NCBI GenBank assembly: GCA_900100325.1
Contig: LT629697.1
Span: forward strand, 2,167,423-2,231,422
DNA length: 64,000 nucleotides
DNA from: Frankineae bacterium MT45
GTDB lineage: Bacteria > Actinomycetota > Actinomycetes > Mycobacteriales > Jatrophihabitantaceae
Direction of reading: 5' to 3'
In this document: positions 35,567 to 43,577 of the stretch, in pieces
How the letters are laid out: the number at the start of each line of letters is the position of its first letter
Position numbering within the stretch: position 1 is the stretch's first letter
Program-made: the position numbers and the translations under genes
Notes under the pieces: model-generated
What the model saw: the letters and a program-made list of their open reading frames with translations, nothing else
Database searches by the model: none
What the model was told of the DNA's origin: nothing

Positions 35567-35685
35567 CCGCACCTGACACCGACCTGGCAGTAGCCCGGGT
35601 CAACCTCAGGTAGCGCACTGCTGAGTCGATTTCTCTAGTAGCTGACCGCCATCGCTGCCGCCTGCAGCCCATGCGAAGGATAAAC

Positions 35686-36309
35686 ATGTCGCTCGATGCC
35701 CAGACCGGGTTCGCGCCTGAGGGTGCAGTCGCATCCGGCGTGCTCGATCCCGGCGCTGCCGCGTCCGGAGTGCGCACCGTTGGTGCCACGCTCTGGCTGA
35801 CTGGGCTGCCCAGCTCCGGCAAGACGACGATCGCCAACGCACTGGCCGCCCGGCTCGCTGAGCGGGGCGCCGCGGTAGAGATCCTCGACGGCGACGCGGT
35901 TCGTCCGGTGCTCTCGACCGAACTTGGCTACAGCCGCGAAGACCGAGACCTCAACGTCGCTCGCATCGGCTGGGTCGCTCAGCGTCTATCGGCTCATGGA
36001 GTCGTCACCATCGCATCCGTTGTCTCCCCGTACGCGCAGGCGCGGGACGGGGTACGGGCGGCGCACCGCGCCGCAGGCGTGCACTTCTTCGAAATCCACA
36101 TCGCAACCCCGGTTGCGGTCTGCGAGGCCCGCGACGTCAAGGGGCTCTACGGCAAGCAGCGCAACGGCGCGATGCTGGGCCTGACCGGCGTCGACGGATC
36201 GTATGAAGCACCGGAAAACCCTGAACTTCGGCTGGATACGAGTGATCGGACGGTCGACGGCGTCGTCGACGAACTGATTGCTCTACTGCAAAAGGAGAGA
36301 GTCCTGTGA
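35686..36309 (+). CDS. cysC: Adenylyl-sulfate kinase
   Basis: 207-aa APS kinase making PAPS. Walker A GLPSSGKT is at 40-47, then ILDGDAVRP, the DRDLNVARIGWVAQRL block and SVVSPYAQARD. The first ~30 residues form a non-conserved Ala/Gly-rich extension. ATG 35686 is chosen because AAGGA lies five bases upstream; another ATG at 35671 contains that site. In many actinobacteria the kinase is fused to CysN, whereas here it is free-standing and first in the operon. Overlaps cysD by 4 bp. Confidence 0.9.
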   Translation: MSLDAQTGFAPEGAVASGVLDPGAAASGVRTVGATLWLTGLPSSGKTTIANALAARLAERGAAVEILDGDAVRPVLSTELGYSREDRDLNVARIGWVAQRLSAHGVVTIASVVSPYAQARDGVRAAHRAAGVHFFEIHIATPVAVCEARDVKGLYGKQRNGAMLGLTGVDGSYEAPENPELRLDTSDRTVDGVVDELIALLQKERVL

Positions 36310-37271
36310 CTGCAATAGCAACTCGTCCGGTGGGCGTGGCCGGCCTGGAAGGCGCGTCGGGTACGAATCCCGATGTGCTGAACCGTTCCTGGCTCACCGA
36401 CCTGGAGGACGAGTCACTCCACATCATCCGAGAGGTGGCCGGGCAGTTCGAGCGACCGGTGATCCTCTTCTCCGGTGGCAAGGACTCGATCGTCATGCTG
36501 CACCTGGCCGCCAAGGCCTTCTGGCCGGGCAAGGTGCCCTTTGCCGTCATGCACGTCGACACCGGGCAGAACTTCGACGAGGTCATCGAGTACCGCGACC
36601 GGCACCTGGCCGAGATGGGTCTCAAGCTCACCGTGGCCAGCGTGCAGGAGTCGATCGACACCGGCCGCGTCCACGAGACGCCGGGACAGCCGCGCAACCC
36701 GCTGCAGACGGTCACCCTGCTGGACGGCATCGCCGCCGGCAAGTTCGACGCCGTCCTCGGCGGCGCCCGTCGCGACGAGGAGAAGGCTCGCGCCAAGGAG
36801 CGCGTCTTCTCAGTCCGTGACGACTTCGGCCAGTGGGACCCGCGCAATCAGCGCCCGGAACTCTGGGACCTGTACAACGGCCGGCACCGTCCGGGCGAGC
36901 ACGTCCGCGTCTTCCCGCTCTCCAACTGGACCGAACTTGACATCTGGGCCTACATCGAGCGCGAGGGCATCGAGGTGCCCAGCATCTACTACGCCCACGA
37001 GCGTGAGGTCTTCGACCGTGACGGCATGATCGTCGCGGTCACCGAGTGGACCCAGCCGCGCGACGGCGAGACCGTGCGGGTCGAGTCGGTCCGCTACCGT
37101 ACCGTCGGAGACGTCACCTGCACCGGAGCTGTCCGCTCCGTGGCTACCGACGTCGCCGCCGTTCTCACCGAGACGGCAGCTTCGACCATCTCCGAGCGGG
37201 GTTCTTCGCGGGCCGACGACCGTGCCAGCGAGGCCGCCATGGAAGACCGGAAACGTCAGGGGTACTTCTAA
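36306..37271 (+). CDS. cysD: Sulfate adenylyltransferase small subunit CysD
   Basis: 321-aa PP-loop ATP sulfurylase subunit. SGGKDSIVML (56-65) is the pyrophosphate loop; HVDTGQNFDEVIEYRD, GGARRDEEKARAKER and RHRPGEHVRVFPLSNWTE (split conserved blocks) follow. With CysN it makes APS from sulfate and ATP. GTG 36306 overlaps the cysC stop (GTGA). The C-terminus ends RKRQGYF as in most CysD proteins. Confidence 0.93.
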   Translation: MTAIATRPVGVAGLEGASGTNPDVLNRSWLTDLEDESLHIIREVAGQFERPVILFSGGKDSIVMLHLAAKAFWPGKVPFAVMHVDTGQNFDEVIEYRDRHLAEMGLKLTVASVQESIDTGRVHETPGQPRNPLQTVTLLDGIAAGKFDAVLGGARRDEEKARAKERVFSVRDDFGQWDPRNQRPELWDLYNGRHRPGEHVRVFPLSNWTELDIWAYIEREGIEVPSIYYAHEREVFDRDGMIVAVTEWTQPRDGETVRVESVRYRTVGDVTCTGAVRSVATDVAAVLTETAASTISERGSSRADDRASEAAMEDRKRQGYF

Positions 37272-37275
37272 CCAC

Positions 37276-38532
37276 ATGCCAGGACAGCTTCTGCGTGTCG
37301 TTACGGCCGGTTCGGTCGACGATGGCAAATCCACCCTCGTCGGCCGCCTGTTGCACGATGCGAAGGCAGTGCTGAGCGATCAGCTCACCGCCGTCGAGGC
37401 TGCAAGTGAGCGACGAGGGTACGACGGCGCCGATCTGGCACTGCTGGTCGACGGTCTGCGGGCCGAGCGCGAGCAGGGCATCACGATCGATGTCGCGTAC
37501 CGCTACTTCGCGACGGCTCGGCGCACCTTCATCCTCGCTGACACTCCGGGTCACGTGCAGTACACCCGTAACACGGTCACCGGAGCCTCCACCGCGGACG
37601 TCGCCGTGATTCTCGTCGATGCGCGCAGTGGCGTGGTCGAGCAGACCAAGCGGCATGCTGCCGTCGCGCAGTTGCTGCGAGTTGAGCACGTCGTCCTCGC
37701 CGTCAACAAGATGGACCTGGTCGGATACGCCGAGGACGTCTTCGACGAGATCGTCACCGACTTCGCGTCGGCCGCCGCCAGCCTGAAGCTGGCGAGCTTC
37801 ACCCCGATCCCGATCGCGGCACTGGCCGGCGACAACGTCGTCGAACCCTCCACTCATATGCACTGGTATACCGGCCCGGCCCTCCTGCAGTTTCTGGAAG
37901 AGGTCGAGTCCCGTCCGGCGCTGGAGGTTCCGGCCCGGTTCCCGGTGCAGGTCGTCGTGCGCCCGCGTTCGGCCGAATACCCCGACTATCGCGGATACGC
38001 CGGCCGGGTCGAGGCGGGCACCCTGCATGTCGGCGACAAGGTCGTGGTGCTCCCGTCCGGTCGTAGCAGCGCGATCGAAGGCATCGACACACCCGAGGGC
38101 GAGCTCAGTGAGGCGCCGGCTGGTCGCTCGGTGGTACTCCGGCTCGCCGATGACATCGACATCGCCCGCGGTGATCTGCTGGCGGTCGACCGCGACCCAC
38201 GGCCGGTCGTCTCACGCGAGATCGACGCCACCGTCTGCTGGCTCACCGATCGCCCCCTGCGGGCCGGGGACCGCTTCTCGCTGCGTCACACCACACGCGA
38301 CGTGCGGGCCGTCGTCGATGCGGTCTTGAGCAAGCTCGACGTAGCCACCGTGACGAGCGAGCCGGCGGCCGAACTCGGGCTCAACGACATCGGTACGGTG
38401 CGCATCCGCCTGGCCGACCCGATCATCGTCGACTCCTACTCCACCAACCGCTCAACCGGTGCGTTCCTGCTCGTCGACGATGCCTCCGGAGCGACGGTGG
38501 CCGCTGGTATGGTCGCCGACCTCCCGGCCTGA
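37276..38532 (+). CDS. cysN: Sulfate adenylyltransferase GTPase subunit CysN
   Basis: 418-aa translation-factor-like GTPase that drives APS synthesis by CysD. G1 is GSVDDGKSTL (12-21), G3 DTPGHVQYTRN, G4 NKMDLVGY. The EF-Tu-like domains 2 and 3 follow, and there is no fused APS kinase domain, which agrees with the separate cysC. ATG 37276 starts 4 bp after cysD; upstream in-frame starts lie inside cysD. The 3' end forms the left arm of a perfect inverted repeat. Confidence 0.92.
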   Translation: MPGQLLRVVTAGSVDDGKSTLVGRLLHDAKAVLSDQLTAVEAASERRGYDGADLALLVDGLRAEREQGITIDVAYRYFATARRTFILADTPGHVQYTRNTVTGASTADVAVILVDARSGVVEQTKRHAAVAQLLRVEHVVLAVNKMDLVGYAEDVFDEIVTDFASAAASLKLASFTPIPIAALAGDNVVEPSTHMHWYTGPALLQFLEEVESRPALEVPARFPVQVVVRPRSAEYPDYRGYAGRVEAGTLHVGDKVVVLPSGRSSAIEGIDTPEGELSEAPAGRSVVLRLADDIDIARGDLLAVDRDPRPVVSREIDATVCWLTDRPLRAGDRFSLRHTTRDVRAVVDAVLSKLDVATVTSEPAAELGLNDIGTVRIRLADPIIVDSYSTNRSTGAFLLVDDASGATVAAGMVADLPA

Positions 38533-38575
38533 CGGCACAGCACCAACTCCGACCGGAACCGGCACGCCGTCAGGC
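38527..38575 (+). terminator. Inverted repeat ending the cysC-cysD-cysN unit
   Basis: GCCTGACGGC (38527-38536) and GCCGTCAGGC (38566-38575) are perfect 10-bp complementary arms with a 29-nt loop; the left arm includes the cysN TGA and the right arm is followed by ATCGTTTGCT. Likely a terminator or processing stem, separating cysN from the siroheme synthase gene at 38640. Confidence 0.5.
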
Positions 38576-38639
38576 ATCGTTTGCTCTGGAACACAACTCA
38601 GCGCCTCGCCTGAGATCTCAGCGTGGAGGCTGCGACCAT

Positions 38640-39854
38640 ATGACCGTGACTGACTTTCCACTGCTGCTCGATCTGGCCGACCGGCGGGTGCTGGTCGTCG
38701 GTGGTGGGGTGGTGGCCGCCCGCCGCGTTCGGCGCCTGTTGGAGGCGGGCGCGCGGGTCGAGCTTGTCGCACCCGAGGTCGTCGCCGAGCTGAGCGCTCA
38801 GGCCGGGCCGCAGCTGAGCATCGCCACCCGTACCTTCATCCCGGCCGATATCGATGGGGCCTGGCTCGTCTGTGCCTGCACTGACGACGCTCGCACCAAT
38901 GAGGCCGTCGCCTCTGCCGCCGAGCACGCGCGGGTCTTCTGCATCCGCTCCGACCACGCACCCGGCGGCTCGGCCCGGACGCCGGCCGTCCTGCGACGCG
39001 GCGAGGTGACGGTAGCGATAACGAGTGGCGATGACCCACAGCGCTCGCTCGCCCTGCGCGATGCCATCGCGCTGGCTATCGATCTCGGGTCGCTGGAGTC
39101 CCGGCCGGTGCGTGCCGCGAAGCAGGGTTCGGTCGCGCTGGTGGGCGGTGGCCCCGGGCATCCGGAGTTGATCACCGTCCGGGGTCGTCGCCTCGTCTCT
39201 GAGGCGGACGTAGTGGTGGTCGATCGGCTGGCGCCGCGCGAGCTCCTCACAGATCTGCCCGACCACGTCGAGATCATCGACTGCGGCAAGTCCGCCCACC
39301 GGCACAACCTGACTCAGGCGCAGATCAACGAGATCCTGATTGCCCGGGCGCAGGCCGGCAAACGTGTCGTCCGGCTCAAGGGCGGCGACCCCTTCGTCTT
39401 CGGCCGCGGTTCGGAGGAGATGCTGGCCTGCATCGCTGCGGGGGTAGCTGTGTCGGTGGTGCCTGGGATCAGTTCGGCGCTGGCGGCACCGGCCGCCGCC
39501 GAGATCCCGTTGACCCATCGTGGCGTGGCGGCGGATTTTGCCGTGGTCTCCGGGCACCTGGATCCGGCCAGCGGGTCGAAGGGGTTCGACTGGGCGACAC
39601 TGGCAACCGGCCCGGCCACGATCGTGATGCTGATGGCGATGGAGCACCTAGCCGATATCTCGGACGCACTGATTCGTCACGGCCGGTCGGCGGACACGCC
39701 GGCCGCTGCGATTCACCGAGCCACGCTCGCCGGACAGCAGACCGTCCGCTCCACCCTCGGCGGTCTGGCCCCGGCCGTGCGTGCGGCCGGCCTGACCGCG
39801 CCCAGTGTGGTGATCGTCGGCGAGGTCGTCGACATCTTCGCGCCAGCCGACTGA
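38640..39854 (+). CDS. cysG: Siroheme synthase: precorrin-2 dehydrogenase/ferrochelatase fused to uroporphyrinogen-III methyltransferase
   Basis: 404-aa fusion. Residues 1-150 form the NAD-binding CysG N-domain (VLVVGGGVVAARRVRRLLEAGA); residues 160-404 form the SAM-dependent methyltransferase with VALVGGGPGHPELIT, KSAHRHNLTQAQIN, RLKGGDPFVFGRGSEE and VPGISSALAAPA. Together they turn uroporphyrinogen III into siroheme, the cofactor of the sulfite reductase coded 3.5 kb away. The small dimerisation/chelatase segment of E. coli CysG appears shortened. ATG 38640 follows GTGGAGG. Confidence 0.9.
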   Translation: MTVTDFPLLLDLADRRVLVVGGGVVAARRVRRLLEAGARVELVAPEVVAELSAQAGPQLSIATRTFIPADIDGAWLVCACTDDARTNEAVASAAEHARVFCIRSDHAPGGSARTPAVLRRGEVTVAITSGDDPQRSLALRDAIALAIDLGSLESRPVRAAKQGSVALVGGGPGHPELITVRGRRLVSEADVVVVDRLAPRELLTDLPDHVEIIDCGKSAHRHNLTQAQINEILIARAQAGKRVVRLKGGDPFVFGRGSEEMLACIAAGVAVSVVPGISSALAAPAAAEIPLTHRGVAADFAVVSGHLDPASGSKGFDWATLATGPATIVMLMAMEHLADISDALIRHGRSADTPAAAIHRATLAGQQTVRSTLGGLAPAVRAAGLTAPSVVIVGEVVDIFAPAD

Positions 39855-39933
39855 TCCTCGGAGTTCTGGCTGGCTGCGGCCGAACCCCCGGAATTTGTCA
39901 GACCCCCTCAGTAGCGTCGGCATCGACAGGGCA

Positions 39934-39957
39934 CTGCGACTCGATGGCGAGTCGTAG
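39934..39957 (+). terminator. Hairpin after cysG
   Basis: CTGCGACTCG-ATGG-CGAGTCGTAG forms a 10-bp stem with one G-U pair and a tetraloop, 80 bp after cysG and directly upstream of the SOS promoter. Likely terminator insulating the next operon. No U-tract. Confidence 0.55.
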
Positions 39958-39964
39958 CCGGTTC

Positions 39965-40008
39965 TTGAAGACCGGATGCTCGTACGCTACGATCGAACAT
40001 AGGTTCGA
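39965..40008 (+). promoter_or_regulatory. SOS promoter with perfect LexA box
   Basis: TCGAAC-ATAG-GTTCGA (39993-40008) is a perfect palindrome identical in its arms to the mycobacterial LexA consensus TCGAAC-N4-GTTCGA (also CGAAC-N4-GTTCG of Gram-positives). It sits on a promoter: TTGAAG (39965-39970), 17 bp, TACGAT (39988-39993), so LexA would cover the -10 and start site. The HEPN gene starts 19 bp downstream. This is the only such box noticed in the window. Confidence 0.82.
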
Positions 40009-40026
40009 ACAGAGGGGTTATTCACC

Positions 40027-40464
40027 GTGATTCACTCGGATCATTCCAGCGGCCTCAATGGCGTCCCGCCTGCCCCGATCTCGCGCAGCGCGGTCTCCCT
40101 GGTGTCTCATGCGCGCAGCGTGCTGGCTGAGGCGGCCGCCACCGACAGTCCGGCTGAGCGATTCCGGCTGGCTCATCTCAGTGCGCTCCGTACGGCCGCC
40201 GCTCTACTCGCCGAGCGGGCACGCCCGGCCGCCGGGTCCCGCCGGTTGCGCAGCGCGTGGGTGCTCATCGACTCGGCCGCCCCCGAGTTCGCTGATTGGG
40301 CGGCCTACTTCGCCTCCGGAGCGGGAAAGCGCGAGGCGATCGAAGCCGGTTCGATCAATGTCGTGAGCACGCGCGACGCCGACGACCAACTGCGGGCCGC
40401 ATTTGATTTCCTGCGCATTGTCGAGAGCTCACTCGGCCTGCTGGCCGCGCCGATAGCCAGCTGA
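40027..40464 (+). CDS. SAV_6107-family HEPN domain protein
   Basis: 145-aa all-helical protein. The block AERFRLAHLSALRTAAALLA and the second helix WVLIDSAAPEFADWAAYFAS are typical of the SAV_6107-like HEPN family. An R-x4-H pattern (R45 to H50), reminiscent of HEPN RNase motifs, lies in the first block, but activity is untested. It is the first gene after the LexA box, which implies induction by DNA damage, and is followed by a methyltransferase and DNA polymerase IV. GTG 40027. Its role in the SOS response is unknown. Confidence 0.78.
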   Translation: MIHSDHSSGLNGVPPAPISRSAVSLVSHARSVLAEAAATDSPAERFRLAHLSALRTAAALLAERARPAAGSRRLRSAWVLIDSAAPEFADWAAYFASGAGKREAIEAGSINVVSTRDADDQLRAAFDFLRIVESSLGLLAAPIAS

Positions 40465-40548
40465 CCCGAGCCGCTCTCCCGCCTACCGCGAACCGTAGGA
40501 CGAAATGGCAAAGACAGTGAAATCATGCGTCCATCACGACTAGGGTCA

Positions 40549-41424
40549 ATGACCGTGGCCTTAGACGACATCAGCTCCGGCGGCGTTCCCTCCTCGGCTC
40601 CGCGGTCCTTCGATCCTCGTGCGTCGGTTCCCGGCGACGGTGATCCCCGCGCGGCCAGTAGTCGACCGTCGACGCTTCGCCAAGCTGCGGTCTGGGGGCT
40701 CGTCCGCGCGTCGCTGCTCGAGGTGACTCAACCTGGACGCGTCGCCACGGTGCTCGACTGTGGTGGCGGCACCGGCACGCTGGCCGTCCCGCTGGCCCAG
40801 GCCGGTGCGGAGGTGACGGTGCTCGACATCAGCATCGACGCACTCGCCACCTTGAACCGACGGGCCGAGGAGGCCGGGGTTGCGTCGCACGTGAAGGCAG
40901 TGCAGGGCGACCTCGAAGCACCGGATGCGAGCGGTATCAGCGGGGCGCCGTCAGGCGGCTATGACCTGGTCGTGGCGCACGGCGTGCTGGAGGCCCTCGA
41001 CTCGCTCGAAGCGCTGAATGCCGCGGTGACGTTCCTCGCCGACTCGGTGCGGCCGGGCGGTCTGATCAGCATTCTGGTCGCGAATCCGGTCTCCACGGTT
41101 CTCGCTCGCGTCCTCTCCGGGGAGGTCGGCGTGGCCGTACAGGAGTTGCGCGCTCTGGCTGGTGTCGACGCCGCGGCCGGCGGGCATGCCCGTGCGCTGC
41201 GTCTGGGTGTGGCGGAGGTGACGGCCGCCTGTGCGGCAGCGGGGTTGGTCGTGGAGCAGGTGCATGGCGTCGGGGTCTTCACCGAGCTGATCCCCGGGGG
41301 TGAGATCGACGGGCTCCCGTATGCCGCCGAGGTGGTCGGTGAACTCGAATCCCTGGGCGCCCAACTGCCGCCGTTCCGCGACATCGCCGGCCGGCTCCGA
41401 CTGCTCGCCCGCCGCCCGGCCTAG
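40549..41424 (+). CDS. SAM-dependent methyltransferase (class I)
   Basis: About 291 aa. Motif I is VLDCGGGTGTLAVPLAQAGA, then VLDISIDALATLNRRA, and the acidic strand YDLVVAHGVLEAL followed by VRPGGLISILVAN. The first ~45 residues are disordered and serine-rich. I prefer ATG 40549, preceded by AGGG, over ATG 40525. It lies 84 bp after the HEPN gene and 40 bp before dinB on the same strand, so it is probably in the SOS operon. Substrate unknown; small molecule, RNA or quinone-type methylation are all possible. Confidence 0.78.
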   Translation: MTVALDDISSGGVPSSAPRSFDPRASVPGDGDPRAASSRPSTLRQAAVWGLVRASLLEVTQPGRVATVLDCGGGTGTLAVPLAQAGAEVTVLDISIDALATLNRRAEEAGVASHVKAVQGDLEAPDASGISGAPSGGYDLVVAHGVLEALDSLEALNAAVTFLADSVRPGGLISILVANPVSTVLARVLSGEVGVAVQELRALAGVDAAAGGHARALRLGVAEVTAACAAAGLVVEQVHGVGVFTELIPGGEIDGLPYAAEVVGELESLGAQLPPFRDIAGRLRLLARRPA

Positions 41425-41464
41425 GACGTGATGGCGGCACCGGCGCTAGCGGAGCACATACCTC

Positions 41465-42808
41465 ATGGGGCGTAGCGCGGACGTGCCTCGTGCGGCCTCT
41501 GACGCCTCGGCCGATGATGCCGGCTGCACCATCCTGCACGTCGATATGGACGCGTTCTTCGCCAGTGTGGAGATCCGGCGCCGCCCCGAGTTGCGCTCGA
41601 AGCCGGTGATCGTCGGAGGCGGAGTCCGCGGGGTAGTGGCCGCTGCGTCATATGCGGCGCGCCGCTACGGCGTGCGCAGCGCGATGCCGATCGGACAGGC
41701 ACTGCGGCTGTGCCCGCAGGCCGTCGTGATCCCACCCGATCGCGCGGCCTACATAGCGGCCTCAGAGCAGGTCATGGGGATCCTGCGGAACGTCACCCCG
41801 CACGTCGAGCCGCTGTCGCTGGATGAGGCATTCCTCGACATCGCCGGCGTGGGCCGCATCAGTGGTTCGCCTCGCCAGACGGCCGAGAACATCCGGCGGG
41901 AGGTCTTCACCACTCTCGGGCTCACCTGTTCGGTCGGCATCGCGACGAGCAAGTTCGTGGCGAAGTTGGCCTCGGCCCGTTGCAAGCCCGACGGCCTCCT
42001 CGTGGTTCCGGCCGATGAGGTCCTGCAGTTCCTGCATCCTCTGCCGGCGACGGTGCTCTGGGGAGTCGGTGCGCGCACCGCGCAGCAGTTGCGCCGCCTT
42101 GGAATCCGTAGCGTCGCCGATCTGGCCGCCACCCCGTTGGAGACCCTGCAGCGTGCGGTCGGCGCTAGCGTCGGACAGCACCTGCACGATCTCTCGTGGG
42201 GGCGTGACCCGCGGGTGGTGACGGAGCGGGAAGCCGAGCGCTCCATCAGTTCCGACCGCACCTACGACAGCGACCTCACCGAGGAGGCGCAGGTTCGTAC
42301 CGAGCTCCTACGGCTGGCTACCGACGTCTCGGCCCGGGTGCGGGCGCGCGGATTGGTCGCCCGAACGGTGGGCATCAAGATCCGCTTCGCCGACTTCACC
42401 ACCGTTACCCGTGTGCGCACGCTCCCCGCCGGCGTGGATGGCAGCGATGCCATCTATGCGGAGGCGGTCGACCTTTACGACCATCTGGGCCTGGACCGCC
42501 CACGGATCCGTCTTGTCGGAGTGAAGTGCGAGAACCTGCGCCAGACGGCAACCACCACACTGCAGTTGAGTCTCGACCTCGGGTCGATGTCATCGGGTTC
42601 CGACCACCCGGCGTCTTCGCCGTCCAGCCACGCGCGCGCTGAGGCGCTGGCCAAGTCCGAGCGGGTCGTCGACGCGGCACGAGCCCGATTTGGTGCGTCC
42701 GCCCTCAGTCGCGCATCGTTGCTGCGCCCACCCGGTACCGACCGGCAGCGCCCACCCGGTACCGACCGGCAGCGCCCACCCGATAGCGACCGGCAGCGCC
42801 CGAAATGA
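41465..42808 (+). CDS. dinB: DNA polymerase IV (Y family)
   Basis: 447-aa translesion polymerase. Catalytic residues are in HVDMDAFFASVE and SLDEAFLDIAG (Asp-Glu pair); the helix-hairpin-helix region LWGVGARTAQQLRRLGI and the little-finger domain with RTYDSDLTEEAQVR follow. The last ~45 residues are low-complexity with three 8-residue repeats PPGTDRQR/PPDSDRQR; no clear beta-clamp binding peptide is seen at the very end. Third gene downstream of the LexA box, which would make it damage-inducible, unlike the LexA-independent DinB proteins of mycobacteria. ATG 41465 has a GGAG-like site. Confidence 0.9.
   Translation: MGRSADVPRAASDASADDAGCTILHVDMDAFFASVEIRRRPELRSKPVIVGGGVRGVVAAASYAARRYGVRSAMPIGQALRLCPQAVVIPPDRAAYIAASEQVMGILRNVTPHVEPLSLDEAFLDIAGVGRISGSPRQTAENIRREVFTTLGLTCSVGIATSKFVAKLASARCKPDGLLVVPADEVLQFLHPLPATVLWGVGARTAQQLRRLGIRSVADLAATPLETLQRAVGASVGQHLHDLSWGRDPRVVTEREAERSISSDRTYDSDLTEEAQVRTELLRLATDVSARVRARGLVARTVGIKIRFADFTTVTRVRTLPAGVDGSDAIYAEAVDLYDHLGLDRPRIRLVGVKCENLRQTATTTLQLSLDLGSMSSGSDHPASSPSSHARAEALAKSERVVDAARARFGASALSRASLLRPPGTDRQRPPGTDRQRPPDSDRQRPK
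42728..42799 (+). repeat. 24-bp tandem repeat at the 3' end of dinB
   Basis: Three in-frame 24-bp units (42728-42751, 42752-42775, 42776-42799) encode PPGTDRQR, PPGTDRQR and PPDSDRQR just before the stop. The first two are identical at DNA level, so the expansion looks recent. Confidence 0.92.
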
Positions 42809-42859
42809 CCGACTCGGCGGGGACAAACCTGAGAAGATCTTCGCCTATTGCCGTTGCCG

Positions 42860-42877
42860 CTTTCGCCAAGCCGAAAG
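42860..42877 (+). terminator. Possible terminator hairpin after dinB
   Basis: CTTTCG-CCAAGC-CGAAAG is a perfect 6-bp stem 51 bp after the dinB stop. Weak by itself; no U-tract follows. Confidence 0.35.
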
Positions 42878-42910
42878 GGCTCGTATGCTCGAAGACGACA
42901 GGTTTGTTAC

Positions 42911-42961
42911 TCGTTCAGCGAAAAGTTTGAACGAAGGCCAGCCGCACCACGTTAGAACGTG
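42911..42961. promoter_or_regulatory. Two inverted repeats upstream of the DUF3040 gene
   Basis: TCGTTCA-10 bp-TGAACGA (42911-42934) and CACGTT-AG-AACGTG (42948-42961) are both perfect. TTGAAC (42927-42932) could be a -35. The region is AT-richer than its surroundings and leads to AAGGAGGG before the GTG at 43035, so it is probably the DUF3040 promoter region with one or two operators. Confidence 0.35.
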
Positions 42962-43034
42962 TACAACTTAAGTATCGCCCGCTAGATTTACCCCCAGATC
43001 TACCACGTACTAGCCCAAAGCTAAGGAGGGCACA

Positions 43035-43415
43035 GTGCCGCTCTCCGATCGTGAGCAACAACTGCTCGACCAGATCGAACAGGCGCTCTACGCCGAAGAC
43101 CCCAAGTTCGCTACAACCGTGCGCAGCGCCCGCCCCAGGTCGCATGCCCGCCGTTGGCTGGTCCTCTGCATCGTCGGTGTGATCGGCGGGCTGGCCATCG
43201 TGCTCGCTGGGCTCGCAGCCCAGTTGATCGCGCTCGGCGTACTGGGTTTCGTGCTCATCGTCGCCTCCTGTGTCTACGCAACGACGCTGCTCAGCGCCCG
43301 TCATGGAACCCCGCCGGCCGCGACCAACCAGCCGTCGAACAGCAACGCTGCCCGCAAGGACGGCGTGCGTAGCCGGATGGAAGATCGTCTCAAGCGCCGC
43401 TTCGACGAGAACTAG
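43035..43415 (+). CDS. DUF3040 family membrane protein
   Basis: 126 aa. The conserved DUF3040 start (PLSDREQQLLDQIEQALYAE, then DPKFATTVRSA) is followed by two adjacent transmembrane helices (WLVLCIVGVIGGLAIVLAGL and LIALGVLGFVLIVASCVYAT) and a basic tail (SRMEDRLKRRFDEN). The family is actinobacterial and lies near mraZ in many genomes, including M. tuberculosis. Function unknown. GTG 43035 with a strong AAGGAGGG site. Confidence 0.85.
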   Translation: MPLSDREQQLLDQIEQALYAEDPKFATTVRSARPRSHARRWLVLCIVGVIGGLAIVLAGLAAQLIALGVLGFVLIVASCVYATTLLSARHGTPPAATNQPSNSNAARKDGVRSRMEDRLKRRFDEN

Positions 43416-43474
43416 TCACCTCCGTACCTAGTCGCCTCGGTAGCTAGCACCACCTCTGTACCTAGTCACCTGTG
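43412..43474. repeat. CTAG-led 16-18-bp imperfect tandem repeat after the DUF3040 gene
   Basis: Four CTAG tetranucleotides at 43412, 43428, 43444 and 43462 each begin a similar unit (CTAGTCACCTCCGTAC, CTAGTCGCCTCGGTAG, CTAGCACCACCTCTGTAC, CTAGTCACCTGTG). The first includes the stop codon of the DUF3040 gene. CTAG is rare in this kind of genome, so its clustering stands out. Confidence 0.75.
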
Positions 43475-43494
43475 CAACCAGGCAACTCTGCGGG

Positions 43495-43515
43495 GCCCGC
43501 CTTCGGGTGCCGGGC
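43495..43515. terminator. Possible hairpin between the convergent DUF3040 and transglutaminase genes
   Basis: GCCCG-11 nt-CGGGC, with TTCG in the loop, lies in the 162-bp convergent gap. The short stem makes this a weak call; apart from this and the CTAG repeats nothing else was seen in the gap. Confidence 0.3.
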
Positions 43516-43577
43516 GTTTCCCCGTGCAGCCCTGATCGCGTCCCGCGCAACCCCGCTCAGGTTCGGTCCTGGCCAGC

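Larger units (their letters stand above)
35182..35685. other. 504-bp divergent regulatory region of the sulfate assimilation genes
   Basis: The gap holds a 25-aa leader peptide and a hairpin on the plus strand (listed separately). On the minus strand a GTAACG-TAT-GTAACG direct repeat (about 35374-35388) lies some 200 bp from sirA and could bind a regulator of both units. An alternative minus-strand frame starting at ATG 35282 has two early Cys codons and overlaps the sirA start out of frame. No larger gene was found. Confidence 0.5.

Noticed and set aside
42948-42961. Second LexA box
   Set aside because: CACGTT-AG-AACGTG has a 2-bp spacer and the wrong half-sites; it does not fit TCGAAC-N4-GTTCGA.
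43412-43474. CRISPR-like array
   Set aside because: The units are adjacent 16-18-bp imperfect repeats with no spacers and no cas genes nearby.
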